Shown here: piece after piece, positions 35,014-43,258 of the stretch
Numbering within the stretch: the first letter of the stretch is position 1
Layout: each line of letters starts with the position of its first letter
Origin: Flavobacteriaceae bacterium
Lineage (GTDB): Bacteria > Bacteroidota > Bacteroidia > Flavobacteriales > Flavobacteriaceae
Direction of reading: 5' to 3'
Length of the DNA: 64,000 nucleotides
Assembly (NCBI GenBank): GCA_004762155.1
Contig: SIHP01000003.1
Span: 62,001-126,000, forward strand
Notes under the pieces: generated by a model
What the model was told of the DNA's origin: nothing
Databases searched by the model: none
Seen by the model: the letters and a program-made list of their open reading frames with translations, nothing else
Translations under genes and position numbers: made by a program

Positions 35014-35718
35014 ATGAGAGGAAAATTATACTTAATACCAACAACATTAGGAGATACTGCTCCGTTAGAAGTGATGCCTATTTCGGTTAAAAAAGTAGTT
35101 GAACATCTTGATTATTTTATTGTAGAGAATGAAAAATCAGCACGTAGATTTATAAAAAAAATAACACCAAACAAATCACAACCTTCGTTGAAATTAATGC
35201 TTATTGATAAGTATTCTGATGATTTAGAGACGCGTAATTATTTAGATGTTTGTGACGAAGGATTTTCTGTTGGTGTTTTGTCAGAAGCAGGTGTTCCTGC
35301 GATTGCGGATCCAGGAGCAGCAATTGTTAAGTTAGCACATCAAAAAGGAATTCAAGTTGTTCCGTTAGTAGGACCTTCATCTATATTAATGGCAATGATG
35401 TCTTCAGGTATGAATGGACAAGGTTTTGCTTTTAATGGGTATTTGCCTATTGATAAATCTGATAGAAAAAAAGCAATTAAAGATTTAGAGCGATTATCTA
35501 AGGATAAAAACCAAACACAAATTTTTATAGAAACACCTTATAGGAATGATAAGTTGTTGGCGGATTTGTGTAGTATTCTTCAGTCTAATACGCAACTTTG
35601 TGTTGCTTGTGATATTACACTACCTACAGAATATATAAAAACATTATCTGTAAGTGAATGGAAAAAAACAAAGGCCGATTTACACAAACGACCTGCTATT
35701 TTTATCCTTCAAGCCTAA
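35014..35718 (+). CDS. RsmI-like SAM-dependent methyltransferase
   Basis: The 234-residue protein belongs to the tetrapyrrole methylase fold. Motifs are LYLIPTTLGD near the N-terminus, GVLSEAGVPAIADPGA at about 88-103 and PLVGPSSILMAMMSSGMNGQGFAFNGYLP in outline. RsmI methylates the 2'-OH of C1402 in 16S rRNA; this Bacteroidota branch is shorter (RsmI is about 280 residues) and its exact target is not certain. Its stop codon overlaps the stop of the convergent lysozyme-like gene. Confidence 0.85.
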   Translation: MRGKLYLIPTTLGDTAPLEVMPISVKKVVEHLDYFIVENEKSARRFIKKITPNKSQPSLKLMLIDKYSDDLETRNYLDVCDEGFSVGVLSEAGVPAIADPGAAIVKLAHQKGIQVVPLVGPSSILMAMMSSGMNGQGFAFNGYLPIDKSDRKKAIKDLERLSKDKNQTQIFIETPYRNDKLLADLCSILQSNTQLCVACDITLPTEYIKTLSVSEWKKTKADLHKRPAIFILQA

Positions 35719-36299
35719 ATTGTAGCGTTTTTATCAGCTTTTAAATTAGAAACGTCATATCCTTTGAACTTTTTCAGGTAAGAATCAATTGAGGTTCCAA
35801 AACCGTCTTTAAATTCAAATTTACCATAAGAACGGAGGTGTTTTTTTACATTTCCTGCACCAGCTAAATGTGCAGCAGCTAAAATACCTGATTCTGTAAT
35901 TTTGATACCATTAATCGTTGAACCAACGAATCGTTTAATATCTCTTCTTAAAATCCATTTATTAACTTTACATAAGGCTATAAAAGCTTTTTCTTGTAAG
36001 GCAGGAGTTTCAAGAAACTCTTTGGTATTGTATATGTTAAATCTTTTTAAGGTAGATTTTCCAAATTGATACTTACCTAAGTAACCAAATTTGTTAATCG
36101 TTTTGTATTTCCCTTGAGATTCTTTAAAAGCTAAAGCTTCCTTGAATCCGATAAAATCTTTTTGTAAAAAGGGGAAGGTAATACTTGTAGTGTTATAAGT
36201 AGTGTTTTTACTAATAAATGATCTTATTTCTTTCTTTGTAATAGTCGTGAAACTCGTAAAGATTACAAAGCTTAATATAAGTCCTAATTTTTTGATAAT
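35715..36299 (-). CDS. Lysozyme-like periplasmic protein with a probable ATT start codon
   Basis: An open frame of 194 codons lies on the minus strand. It begins ATT-ATC-AAA-AAA directly after an in-frame TAA (36300-36302), and no ATG, GTG or TTG occurs near the N-terminus. Read as M-I-KKLGLILSFVIFTSF it gives a normal signal peptide. The mature part has a lysozyme/transglycosylase-like look: FKEALAFKESQGKY with the likely catalytic E, KFGYLGKYQFGKSTL, and ILAAAHLAGAGNVKKHL. A TATATTTG promoter element sits 25 bp upstream. It should cleave peptidoglycan in the periplasm. It lies downstream of mltG on the same strand. Confidence 0.75.
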   Translation of the reverse strand: MIKKLGLILSFVIFTSFTTITKKEIRSFISKNTTYNTTSITFPFLQKDFIGFKEALAFKESQGKYKTINKFGYLGKYQFGKSTLKRFNIYNTKEFLETPALQEKAFIALCKVNKWILRRDIKRFVGSTINGIKITESGILAAAHLAGAGNVKKHLRSYGKFEFKDGFGTSIDSYLKKFKGYDVSNLKADKNATI

Positions 36300-36323
36300 T
36301 TATATACTTTCTATTTGGCGGCG

Positions 36324-36331
36324 CAAATATA
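36324..36331 (-). promoter_or_regulatory. -7 promoter element of the lysozyme-like gene
   Basis: The minus strand reads TATATTTG (consensus TAnnTTTG). Transcription would start near 36318, about 19 nt before the ATT codon, which supports the N-terminal placement. No good -33 element is seen. Confidence 0.45.
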
Positions 36332-36575
36332 TAGGTAAAAAGAAGAAATAGAAAATTAGGTATTTAACATGTTTATTGAGGTTTAATTGTATTCTAAGTG
36401 TTTTTTTTTCTTAAAACTTGTCATTATAATAGTAAATAGCTTATAAAACAGTTGTTTATGTAATTTTTTGGGTTAAATTAAGTTTTTAAATTTTTTATTA
36501 ATTTGTGTAAATGGTTGTAAATTAAGGGTAAACACCTCTTTTTTAAGCGTTATTGTATGGTGTTAAAAACCGTTT

Positions 36576-37601
36576 TTATCTTTTAATCCCCTGTTGATTT
36601 ATCCAATTCTGGTATTTTTGAGCATTTCTGTTGTGTTGCGACAAGGTTTTTGCAAACTCATGAAAGCCAATTTTATCTATACTCGCACACATATAATAGT
36701 AGTTATGTTTGTTTGGATTTAAAACAGCATCAATTGAGGTTATATCTGGCATTGCAATTAAAGTAGGAGGTAAACCAATATTTTGATATGTGTTGTATTT
36801 AGAATCAATAGTTAAATCTCTGTTTAATACTCTTTTAAAAACTTTATCATGCCCATGTTTTTCTTTTAAAGCGTATATGATAGTTGGATCAGCTTGTAAA
36901 GGCCAACCGTCTTTATATCTATTTAAATATAAACCAGCAACAACAGGTCTTTCTGCTTCTTGAGCAGTTTCCTTTTGTACAATAGACGCTAAAGTACTAA
37001 CTTGATCTTTAGTTAAGTTCAGTTTTTTAGCTTTAGCTAATCTGTTAGGATTCCAGAAACGATTGTATTCAATAAGCATTTTTTTTCTGAAATTTTTACC
37101 AGAAGTATTCCAGTACACTTCGTATTGATTAGGAATATACATCCCTAAAGCAGTTTTTTGAGTAAAATCATTAGCTTTCAAGAAAGAAGGATCTCTCATG
37201 GCTTTTAGTAAGCTTAAACTATCTGTCTCTATTTGTTGAGCAATTCTGCCAGCTAGCTTTTCTAAAGAATCTTGATTGTTAAAAGATATTTTTATTGCAG
37301 TTTGATCTCCTATTCTTAACATGTTTACCAGCTTATTCATATTCATATCTTTTTTTAAAAGATACATTCCAGCTTTTGGTTTTGTATATTTTTTTAAACC
37401 AGCAACAAAATTAAAATCATCTTCATTGGTAATAAATTTAGCTATTTTATTTTCAACGTCTTTTAAAGTGTTGTTAGAAGTAATATAGATTTTTCCATTT
37501 TCAATAACCGCTTTACCATATATTTTTTGATAATATATAAAAGCTACTATTCCAGAAATAACTAGTAACGTAAGAATTAGGTATAAAATTTTATTTTTCA
37601 T
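36576..37601 (-). CDS. mltG: Endolytic murein transglycosylase MltG
   Basis: This 341-residue protein has one N-terminal membrane anchor (about 5-24), a LysM-like segment, and the YceG domain with catalytic E211 in ASIVQKETAQEAERP. ADPTIIYAL and NTYQNIGLPPTLIAMP are further family markers. It cuts nascent glycan strands in the periplasm and sets their length. It overlaps the preceding GNAT gene by 11 bp, making a dapF-GNAT-mltG unit that links diaminopimelate supply with peptidoglycan processing. Confidence 0.95.
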   Translation of the reverse strand: MKNKILYLILTLLVISGIVAFIYYQKIYGKAVIENGKIYITSNNTLKDVENKIAKFITNEDDFNFVAGLKKYTKPKAGMYLLKKDMNMNKLVNMLRIGDQTAIKISFNNQDSLEKLAGRIAQQIETDSLSLLKAMRDPSFLKANDFTQKTALGMYIPNQYEVYWNTSGKNFRKKMLIEYNRFWNPNRLAKAKKLNLTKDQVSTLASIVQKETAQEAERPVVAGLYLNRYKDGWPLQADPTIIYALKEKHGHDKVFKRVLNRDLTIDSKYNTYQNIGLPPTLIAMPDITSIDAVLNPNKHNYYYMCASIDKIGFHEFAKTLSQHNRNAQKYQNWINQQGIKR

Positions 37602-38118
37602 TGATTAATTGAAATGAGATTTCGTCTTTATATGTGTTTAGGCTGAATAACCAGTCTTTTTTTATTCCTATTTGTTTAAAATTATGTTTTGTAAATAATT
37701 GTAAGCTTTTTTTGTTGTCTACAGTTATATTAGCATATAATTGATGTAGTTGTAAAAAAGAAAAACTGTAATTGATTAGTATTTGTAAAGCTTCAGAAGC
37801 AAAACCTTTTTGTTGTTCTTTGGGATTGATTAAAATACCTATACCTGCTCTTTTGTGTTGTGGATTAAAGTCAAACAAATCAACCATACCAATTGGTTTT
37901 TTAGAGTTGTTGTCTTCAATAATTAATCGCAATTGTTTTGCTTCGTATATATCTAGGTGTGAGTTTTCAAGATATTGTTTTAAAACAAATCTAGAGAAAG
38001 GTGTTTGTGTGTGGCTTACTTCCCAAAAATCTTCATTGTTTTCAATAGCAAATAAAAACTGTAAATCTTCAGGTTCTAAAGCGCGTAAATTAATATGTTT
38101 TCCTTTAAGTTTCTGCAT
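37591..38118 (-). CDS. GNAT acetyltransferase, RimJ/RimL type
   Basis: The 175-residue protein begins with the RimJ/RimL pattern (INLRALEPEDLQFLFAIEN). It has motif A IGILINPKEQQKGFASEAL at about 90-110, then NKKSLQLFTKHNFKQIGI. It should N-acetylate a protein N-terminus or a small amine. It shares one base with the end of dapF and overlaps mltG by 11 bp, so the three genes are translationally coupled. A direct role in peptidoglycan or diaminopimelate metabolism is possible but unproven. Confidence 0.88.
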   Translation of the reverse strand: MQKLKGKHINLRALEPEDLQFLFAIENNEDFWEVSHTQTPFSRFVLKQYLENSHLDIYEAKQLRLIIEDNNSKKPIGMVDLFDFNPQHKRAGIGILINPKEQQKGFASEALQILINYSFSFLQLHQLYANITVDNKKSLQLFTKHNFKQIGIKKDWLFSLNTYKDEISFQLINEK

Positions 38119-38894
38119 TAAATAATTATAGTTCCAGTAAAAACAAAATCAGCAGGACCAATTAAATGTATGTTCTTATAAGATGCATCTTCAACATCAA
38201 AAGAAACACCTAGTTTACCGCCTTCAACGAGTAGGTTTAAGCTCTTTTGTTTTGTTTTGTTCGTTTCATACATTGCAATTGCAACTGCGGTAACACCAGT
38301 TCCGCAAGCTAAAGTTTCATTTTCAACTCCACGTTCATAGGTTCTTACTCTAAATGTGTTTTCATTTTGCTGTTCTACAAAGTTCACGTTACTTCCTTCT
38401 GTTCCGTAAATACTATTCCTTATATTTTTACCAGTGTTAAAAACATCAAATTCTTGAATATTTTCAACTAATTGTACATGATGAGGAGAACCTGTGTCAG
38501 CAAAAGTAAATGTATCTTCAACTTTTACGGTATCAACATCAATCATTTGTAAAGAAACGATATTGTTTTCAATTGTGGCATGATGTAATCCATCAATAGC
38601 TATAAATGTTGTTTTATTATCAAAAACACCTAATCTGTGTGCGAAAGCAACAATACAACGTCCTCCATTACCACACATGGTACTTTCGTTTCCGTCTGAA
38701 TTATAATACACCATTTTAAAATCTGTTGTATCGTCATTTTCAAGTAAAATTAGTCCATCACCACCAATTCCAAAATAACGATTACATAGCTTATTAATGA
38801 TTTGAGTATTGTTTTTAGGAAATACATTTTTTCTGTTATCAATCATAACAAAATCATTTCCTGTACCTTGGTATTTGTAAAAAGTTAAATTCAT
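38118..38894 (-). CDS. dapF: Diaminopimelate epimerase
   Basis: The 258-residue enzyme interconverts LL- and meso-diaminopimelate, needed for lysine and peptidoglycan. The two catalytic cysteines are C74 in STMCGNGGRC and C197 in ETLACGTGVTA, with the flanking GNDF and FGIGGDG motifs intact. It heads the dapF-GNAT-mltG unit. dapA for the first step of the same pathway lies at 53873 on the other strand. A -7 promoter element lies just before the start codon. Confidence 0.96.
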   Translation of the reverse strand: MNLTFYKYQGTGNDFVMIDNRKNVFPKNNTQIINKLCNRYFGIGGDGLILLENDDTTDFKMVYYNSDGNESTMCGNGGRCIVAFAHRLGVFDNKTTFIAIDGLHHATIENNIVSLQMIDVDTVKVEDTFTFADTGSPHHVQLVENIQEFDVFNTGKNIRNSIYGTEGSNVNFVEQQNENTFRVRTYERGVENETLACGTGVTAVAIAMYETNKTKQKSLNLLVEGGKLGVSFDVEDASYKNIHLIGPADFVFTGTIII

Positions 38895-38902
38895 AATACC
38901 AG

Positions 38903-38910
38903 CAAATATA
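38903..38910 (-). promoter_or_regulatory. -7 promoter element of dapF
   Basis: The minus strand reads TATATTTG and ends 8 bp before the dapF ATG, so the transcript would have almost no leader. Confidence 0.45.
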
Positions 38911-38976
38911 CATATTTAGCATAAAGAAAAGAAGTGTTAAACGTGGGTTAAAATCGTTAAAATGTAGTTAAACAGA

Positions 38977-39007
38977 TTTGATTCAAATGTTAAAAAATGT
39001 ATTTTTG
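38977..39007 (+). promoter_or_regulatory. Consensus promoter of htrA
   Basis: TTTG (38977-38980), exactly 19 bp, then TATTTTTG (39000-39007) is a perfect Bacteroidota promoter. Transcription would start near 39014, downstream of an in-frame ATG at 38997, so translation must begin at 39033. Confidence 0.75.
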
Positions 39008-39032
39008 GGTAACATATAAATTTTACAAGCAA

Positions 39033-40409
39033 ATGAAAAAAGTATTAGGAATTTTAGGAGTAGCCTTTTTAGGGGGCGCGATAGCGCTTGGAGGATACAA
39101 AGTATTATTAGAAAAGGAACAGGTAATTCAACAGGTTTCAAGGCCTACAATGCAAACAGTAAAAGCAAATTATACGCCAACTGTTATTAATTCATCAACA
39201 GCGCCAACTGATTTTACTACAGCTGCAGAAAATTCTGTACATGCTGTTGTTCACGTAAAAAATACAGCAATAAAAACTGTACATAATCCATATGCTCAGT
39301 TTTTGGGTCAAGGAAACGGAACAAGCAAAAGACAACAAGTTGGAACAGGAAGTGGAGTAATAATTTCTTCTGATGGATATATTGTAACTAACAATCATGT
39401 CATTGATGGAGCAAATGAAATAGAAATTACATTAAATAACCGAAAAAAGGTAAAGGCAATACTAGTTGGTACAGACAATAAAACAGATATAGCTTTATTG
39501 AAAATTGATGTTGATTATGATTTACCTTATGTTGCTTTTGGAAATTCAGATCATGCAAAAATAGGTGAGTGGGTTTTAGCAGTTGGAAATCCATATAATT
39601 TAACCTCTACAGTAACTGCAGGGATCATTAGTGCAAAAGGACGTGATTTAGAGGGGAATACAAACGTAGACGCATTTATACAAACAGATGCAGCTGTAAA
39701 TCCAGGAAATAGTGGAGGAGCGTTAGTAAATACTCGTGGAGAACTGATAGGCATTAATACAGCAATAACTTCAAAAACAGGATCGTTTATCGGATATTCT
39801 TTTGCGGTTCCATCAAATATAACTAAAAAAATTGTTGATGATTTATTAGAATATGGTACGGTTCAAGAAGCTATAATAGGTATTGGTATTGATAATCAAG
39901 TTAAAGATATTGAAGGTGTTAGGATAGGATCTATTGAAAGTGATAGTGAGGCTATTAAGGGAGGATTAGAAGAAGGAGATATTATAACAAAAGTAGATGA
40001 TATTAAAATAACTAAATTTTCTGATTTAAAAGGACAATTAACAGCAAAAAGACCAGGAGAATATGTGAATGTAACCGTTGATAGAAATGGAGAGTTTTTG
40101 GTGAAAAATATAAAGTTAACAAAGAAAAATACTTTCGTGTCTAATTCTTTTGGAGTACAATTAAAAGATTTAACATTAGAAGAACAGAAAGCGTTAAGTG
40201 TAACTGGTGGAGCAAAAATAACAGCAACAAATAATAAGGCATTTGAATACTATGAAGTTGGAGCTGGATATGTAATTTCTAAAATAAATGGGAAAAGTTT
40301 TTTAAATGCAGATGAAGCAGCTTCTATTTTAGATAAATACACTGGAAATGAAAGATTATATTTAGAAATGATTAACCCAGAAGGAGGAATAGAACGTTAT
40401 CGATTTTAA
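39033..40409 (+). CDS. HtrA/DegP-type periplasmic serine protease
   Basis: The 458-residue protein starts MKKVLGILGVAFLGGAIALGGY, a signal or anchor helix. The trypsin-like domain has the triad H near 122 (NNHVID), D near 151 (TDIALLKID) and S near 226 (PGNSGGAL). Two PDZ domains follow (about 285-370 and 385-458). It degrades or refolds damaged periplasmic proteins. An upstream in-frame ATG at 38997 is rejected because it precedes the predicted transcript start. A strong terminator follows, so it is a single-gene unit. Confidence 0.93.
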   Translation: MKKVLGILGVAFLGGAIALGGYKVLLEKEQVIQQVSRPTMQTVKANYTPTVINSSTAPTDFTTAAENSVHAVVHVKNTAIKTVHNPYAQFLGQGNGTSKRQQVGTGSGVIISSDGYIVTNNHVIDGANEIEITLNNRKKVKAILVGTDNKTDIALLKIDVDYDLPYVAFGNSDHAKIGEWVLAVGNPYNLTSTVTAGIISAKGRDLEGNTNVDAFIQTDAAVNPGNSGGALVNTRGELIGINTAITSKTGSFIGYSFAVPSNITKKIVDDLLEYGTVQEAIIGIGIDNQVKDIEGVRIGSIESDSEAIKGGLEEGDIITKVDDIKITKFSDLKGQLTAKRPGEYVNVTVDRNGEFLVKNIKLTKKNTFVSNSFGVQLKDLTLEEQKALSVTGGAKITATNNKAFEYYEVGAGYVISKINGKSFLNADEAASILDKYTGNERLYLEMINPEGGIERYRF

Positions 40410-40430
40410 AAATAATGATAATAGATAAAT

Positions 40431-40466
40431 AAAAAAAGCATCTTGTTTTTACAAGATGCTTTTTTT
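40431..40466 (+). terminator. Terminator of htrA
   Basis: GCATCTTGT (40438-40446) and ACAAGATGC (40451-40459) form a 9-bp stem with a TTTT loop, extended by seven A-T pairs and ending in a T run. Confidence 0.92.
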
Positions 40467-40502
40467 ATTTACAAAATCAACTACGAAATCGTTTGAAATA
40501 AT

Positions 40503-40510
40503 TATTTTTG
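40503..40510 (+). promoter_or_regulatory. -7 promoter element of the GAPDH gene
   Basis: TATTTTTG matches the -7 consensus 36 bp before the start codon. No TTTG at 19-bp spacing is seen. Confidence 0.4.
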
Positions 40511-40545
40511 CGTGAAGTTTTTAAAAAATTAGTTAAAATATTACT

Positions 40546-41985
40546 ATGTCTACAATATCGAATTACGAACAAGAGGTCGTAACACAGGCTCAAATACGAA
40601 GAGCAACTACAGAGTTTATTAATATTATTAACGATTTATGGTACGATAAGTCTATAGAATTAGTTTTCTTTAGAAACACCTTAATCGATAAGAGAGCAAG
40701 TGAAGTTTTAAATTTAATTAGCTATGCTAAAAAATTTATAGCAAAGCCAATTACTATTATTGACGCTTTAGAAATAGCTAAAGCAATTCGAGAAATTGAA
40801 TTACCAGCATCAAAATTAGATATAGGTAAATTAGCTTATGAATATTATTTAGAAGAAAAGGTAACCGATAAAGTTTCTTTTGTAAAAAAGCAATTAAAAG
40901 ACGCTACAAAAGCAACAGAGATTAAACCAAAAGATGTTGTTTTATATGGTTTTGGTCGTATTGGTCGTTTGTTAGCTCGAGAGTTAATGACAAAAATGGG
41001 TAAAGGTTCTCAATTGCGATTAAGAGCTATAGTAACTCGAGGAAAGATTGATGAAACTGTTTTAGAAAAAAGAGCATCATTATTAAGTATAGATTCGGTT
41101 CATGGAGATTTTTTAGGTACTGTAGAAGTAGACGTAGAAAATCATGCATTAATTATTAATGGAACTACTGTAAAAATGATTTCAGCGAATGCTCCTGAAG
41201 ATATTGATTACACAGGATATGGTATTAATGATGCGTTAATTATAGATAATACAGGAGCTTTTAAAGACAAAGAAGCACTGAGTCGTCATTTAAAAGCAAA
41301 AGGAGCTCGTAAAGTTTTGTTAACAGCACCTGGTAAAGGAATACCAAATATTGTTCATGGTGTAAATCACTTAGATAATGATCCGGATAAAATAGATATA
41401 TTTTCAGCCGCATCTTGTACAACAAATGCAATTACACCTATTTTAAAAGTTCTAGAAGATAACTTTGGAATTAAAAAAGGGCATCTAGAAACTATACATG
41501 CGTATACTAATGATCAGAATTTGGTAGACAATATGCATAGCAAATATCGTAGAGGTAGAGCAGCAGGATTGAATATGGTAATTACAGAAACAGGAGCAGG
41601 TAAAGCAGTTTCAAAAGCGTTACCTGCGTTAGAAGGGAAGTTAACTTCTAATGCTATTAGAGTTCCTGTGCCAAATGGATCTTTGGCTATTCTAAACCTT
41701 CAATTAGGTATGGAAACAACAACCGAAGCAATAAATGCAATAATGAAGCAACATGCTTTGGAAGGAGATTTAGTGGAACAAATTCAATATTCTTTAAATA
41801 ATGAATTAGTTTCTTCCGATATTGTTGGAACAACAGCACCATCAATTTTTGATAGTAAAGCAACAATTGTTTCAGAAAATACTGCCGTAATTTATATTTG
41901 GTATGATAATGAATATGGATATTCGCATCAAGTAATGCGTTTAGCAAAACACATCGCTAAGGTACGTAGGTACACATATTATTAA
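40546..41985 (+). CDS. Glyceraldehyde-3-phosphate dehydrogenase, long form
   Basis: The 479-residue enzyme oxidises glyceraldehyde 3-phosphate (or runs the reverse reaction) with NAD(P). The nucleotide-binding motif GFGRIGR lies at 134-140 and the catalytic cysteine is near 290 in SAASCTTNAITP; DNEYGYSHQVMRL ends the domain. The first ~125 residues are an additional helical domain absent from the ~335-residue standard enzyme. Long GAPDH forms are known in other bacteria, including Pseudomonas, where the role may be gluconeogenic. It has its own promoter and terminator. Confidence 0.92.
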   Translation: MSTISNYEQEVVTQAQIRRATTEFINIINDLWYDKSIELVFFRNTLIDKRASEVLNLISYAKKFIAKPITIIDALEIAKAIREIELPASKLDIGKLAYEYYLEEKVTDKVSFVKKQLKDATKATEIKPKDVVLYGFGRIGRLLARELMTKMGKGSQLRLRAIVTRGKIDETVLEKRASLLSIDSVHGDFLGTVEVDVENHALIINGTTVKMISANAPEDIDYTGYGINDALIIDNTGAFKDKEALSRHLKAKGARKVLLTAPGKGIPNIVHGVNHLDNDPDKIDIFSAASCTTNAITPILKVLEDNFGIKKGHLETIHAYTNDQNLVDNMHSKYRRGRAAGLNMVITETGAGKAVSKALPALEGKLTSNAIRVPVPNGSLAILNLQLGMETTTEAINAIMKQHALEGDLVEQIQYSLNNELVSSDIVGTTAPSIFDSKATIVSENTAVIYIWYDNEYGYSHQVMRLAKHIAKVRRYTYY

Positions 41986-42009
41986 AAATATGATAAAGTA
42001 AAATAAATC

Positions 42010-42049
42010 AACCATCTAAAAATATAATGTGTTTTTGGATGGTTTTTTT
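42010..42049 (+). terminator. Terminator of the GAPDH gene
   Basis: AACCATCTAAAAA (42010-42022) pairs with TTTTTGGATGGTT (42032-42044) with one G-U pair, followed by a T run. Confidence 0.85.
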
Positions 42050-42079
42050 GTGTAATGTGTTATATTTTTTGTATATTTG
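42047..42079 (+). promoter_or_regulatory. Promoter of the 122-residue secreted-protein gene
   Basis: TTTG (42047-42050) and TATATTTG (42072-42079) are spaced 21 bp apart, slightly more than the usual 19. The leader would be about 23 nt. Confidence 0.4.
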
Positions 42080-42108
42080 ATTGTAATCAATCCCCAATCC
42101 CCAACAAA

Positions 42109-42477
42109 ATGAAAAAAGTTATCACTTTATTCGTGCTAATTTTAGCTACATCGTATTCAAGTTATTCTCAACAAGATCAAAATTTAAACAACTTAATTTC
42201 AGGGAAATGGTTTATAGAAACCATGGAAGTTGAAAATGATTTAATGAACCTTTCTGAAGAAGGTCATTGGATGGTTTTTCATGAAAACGGTCTTTACCAA
42301 TTAATGTTAGGTGAAGAAGAACAAGTAGGTACTTGGTATTTTGATGAAAAAAACGAATTAAAATTAGATAAGAAAAACTTTGAAGGTAGTTCTATTATTA
42401 AAAAACTTGATGATAAAGAGTTTAAGTTTTCTGTACTAGGCAAAGATATTCAATATACAATTGCTTTGAAAAAGTAA
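42109..42477 (+). CDS. Small secreted protein, lipocalin-like pattern
   Basis: The 122-residue protein starts MKKVITLFVLILATSYSSYSQQ, a clear signal peptide. An upstream in-frame ATG at 42055 would precede the promoter element and is rejected. The mature part has LISGKWFIETMEV, WMVFHENGLYQLML and GTWYFDEKNELKLD, a pattern of short beta strands as in lipocalin-like domains of Bacteroidota. Its function is unknown; a periplasmic or surface location is expected. It is a single-gene unit with its own promoter and terminator. Confidence 0.7.
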   Translation: MKKVITLFVLILATSYSSYSQQDQNLNNLISGKWFIETMEVENDLMNLSEEGHWMVFHENGLYQLMLGEEEQVGTWYFDEKNELKLDKKNFEGSSIIKKLDDKEFKFSVLGKDIQYTIALKK

Positions 42478-42505
42478 TTAATTCATATTATCAAATAATC
42501 TATTA

Positions 42506-42535
42506 AAACTGAAGTGTAATACTTCAGTTTTTTTC
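42506..42535 (+). terminator. Terminator of the small secreted-protein gene
   Basis: AAACTGAAGT (42506-42515) and ACTTCAGTTT (42521-42530) form a 10-bp stem with a 5-nt loop, followed by more T. Confidence 0.9.
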
Positions 42536-42598
42536 GTTTAAAACTATTACTTTCTTTATAAATTATATTCAAAAAGACGTTAATATCAAAAAAAAATA

Positions 42599-42690
42599 CT
42601 TTTAAGTGTGTTTTTTATACACTTAAAGAATGTTTTAAAAAAAAAGATGAATAAGAAGGTAAATTTGATTCTACTAAAACATAATGTTTT
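42599..42690 (+). promoter_or_regulatory. Promoter and palindromes upstream of the DUF1842 gene
   Basis: TTTAAGTGT (42601-42609) pairs with ACACTTAAA (42619-42627). TAAATTTG at 42660-42667 is a -7 promoter element. Just after it, AAAACAT (42676-42682) and ATGTTTT (42684-42690) form a perfect palindrome around one base, next to the expected transcript start. The two palindromes could be protein-binding sites or RNA hairpins. Confidence 0.45.
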
Positions 42691-42725
42691 AATCAAAATT
42701 AATTATTAATCATAAAAACTTTATT

Positions 42726-43130
42726 ATGGCTACATTAAAAGAATCAAAAACGCTAATAGAATCTGCTTATTTAACAAAAGGTACTATTGGTAACGTAGGA
42801 ATGCCAGGAGCGCCTATTGTACATTTTTCCTTAGTGGTATCTCCCGAGCAAAATACAGTATCCGGAATTGTGGAAATAACACAAGCGGTTGACAGACCAA
42901 CAATCAAGGTTAATGTAACGGGTAATATTCGTTATACAGGCTATGGAGATATTACAAAAATTGTTAATTTATCAGGTGAATACATAGTTTCTGTTCCACC
43001 ACCAGCAATTGGAAGTTACTTACAAAAATTTACGACTTATTTAGATGTTAATAATAATTGGAATGGCACAGGAGGTTTTACTTTTGGAACTCAAAAAGTA
43101 GATGACGTACCTGTAACATCAGCTAATTAA
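42726..43130 (+). CDS. DUF1842-domain protein
   Basis: The 134-residue protein has no signal peptide. It is one beta-rich domain containing GAPIVHFSLVVSPEQNTVSG, VTGNIRYTGYGDITKIV and YLQKFTTYLDVNNNWNGTGGF, which I assign to DUF1842, a family of unknown function seen in scattered bacteria. It is isolated between strong terminators and has palindromes around its promoter, suggesting tightly controlled, possibly high expression. Patchy distribution of the family would fit acquisition by transfer, but base composition is like the surroundings. Confidence 0.6.
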   Translation: MATLKESKTLIESAYLTKGTIGNVGMPGAPIVHFSLVVSPEQNTVSGIVEITQAVDRPTIKVNVTGNIRYTGYGDITKIVNLSGEYIVSVPPPAIGSYLQKFTTYLDVNNNWNGTGGFTFGTQKVDDVPVTSAN

Positions 43131-43152
43131 TAAAAAAATAGAATTGTTTTTT

Positions 43153-43197
43153 AAATAAGGTATTCTTAACTTTTAAGTTGAGAATACCTTATTTTTT
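43153..43197 (+). terminator. Strong terminator of the DUF1842 gene
   Basis: The arms at 43153-43172 and 43175-43194 form a 20-bp stem with one G-U pair and a 2-nt loop, beginning AAATAAGGTATTC and ending in a T run. It is one of the strongest terminators in the window. Confidence 0.92.
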
Positions 43198-43258
43198 TAT
43201 TTAAAATAATTTTAAAAGGATTAAGAAAAAACATTTTTTAATTTAGCAAAAAAAAGCA

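Noticed and set aside
38997..39032. ATG at 38997 as start of htrA (12 extra residues)
   Set aside because: It lies upstream of the transcript start predicted from a perfect promoter at 38977-39007, and the signal segment begins at the ATG at 39033.
42055..42108. ATG at 42055 as start of the small secreted protein
   Set aside because: It would spoil the signal peptide and precedes the TATATTTG promoter element.
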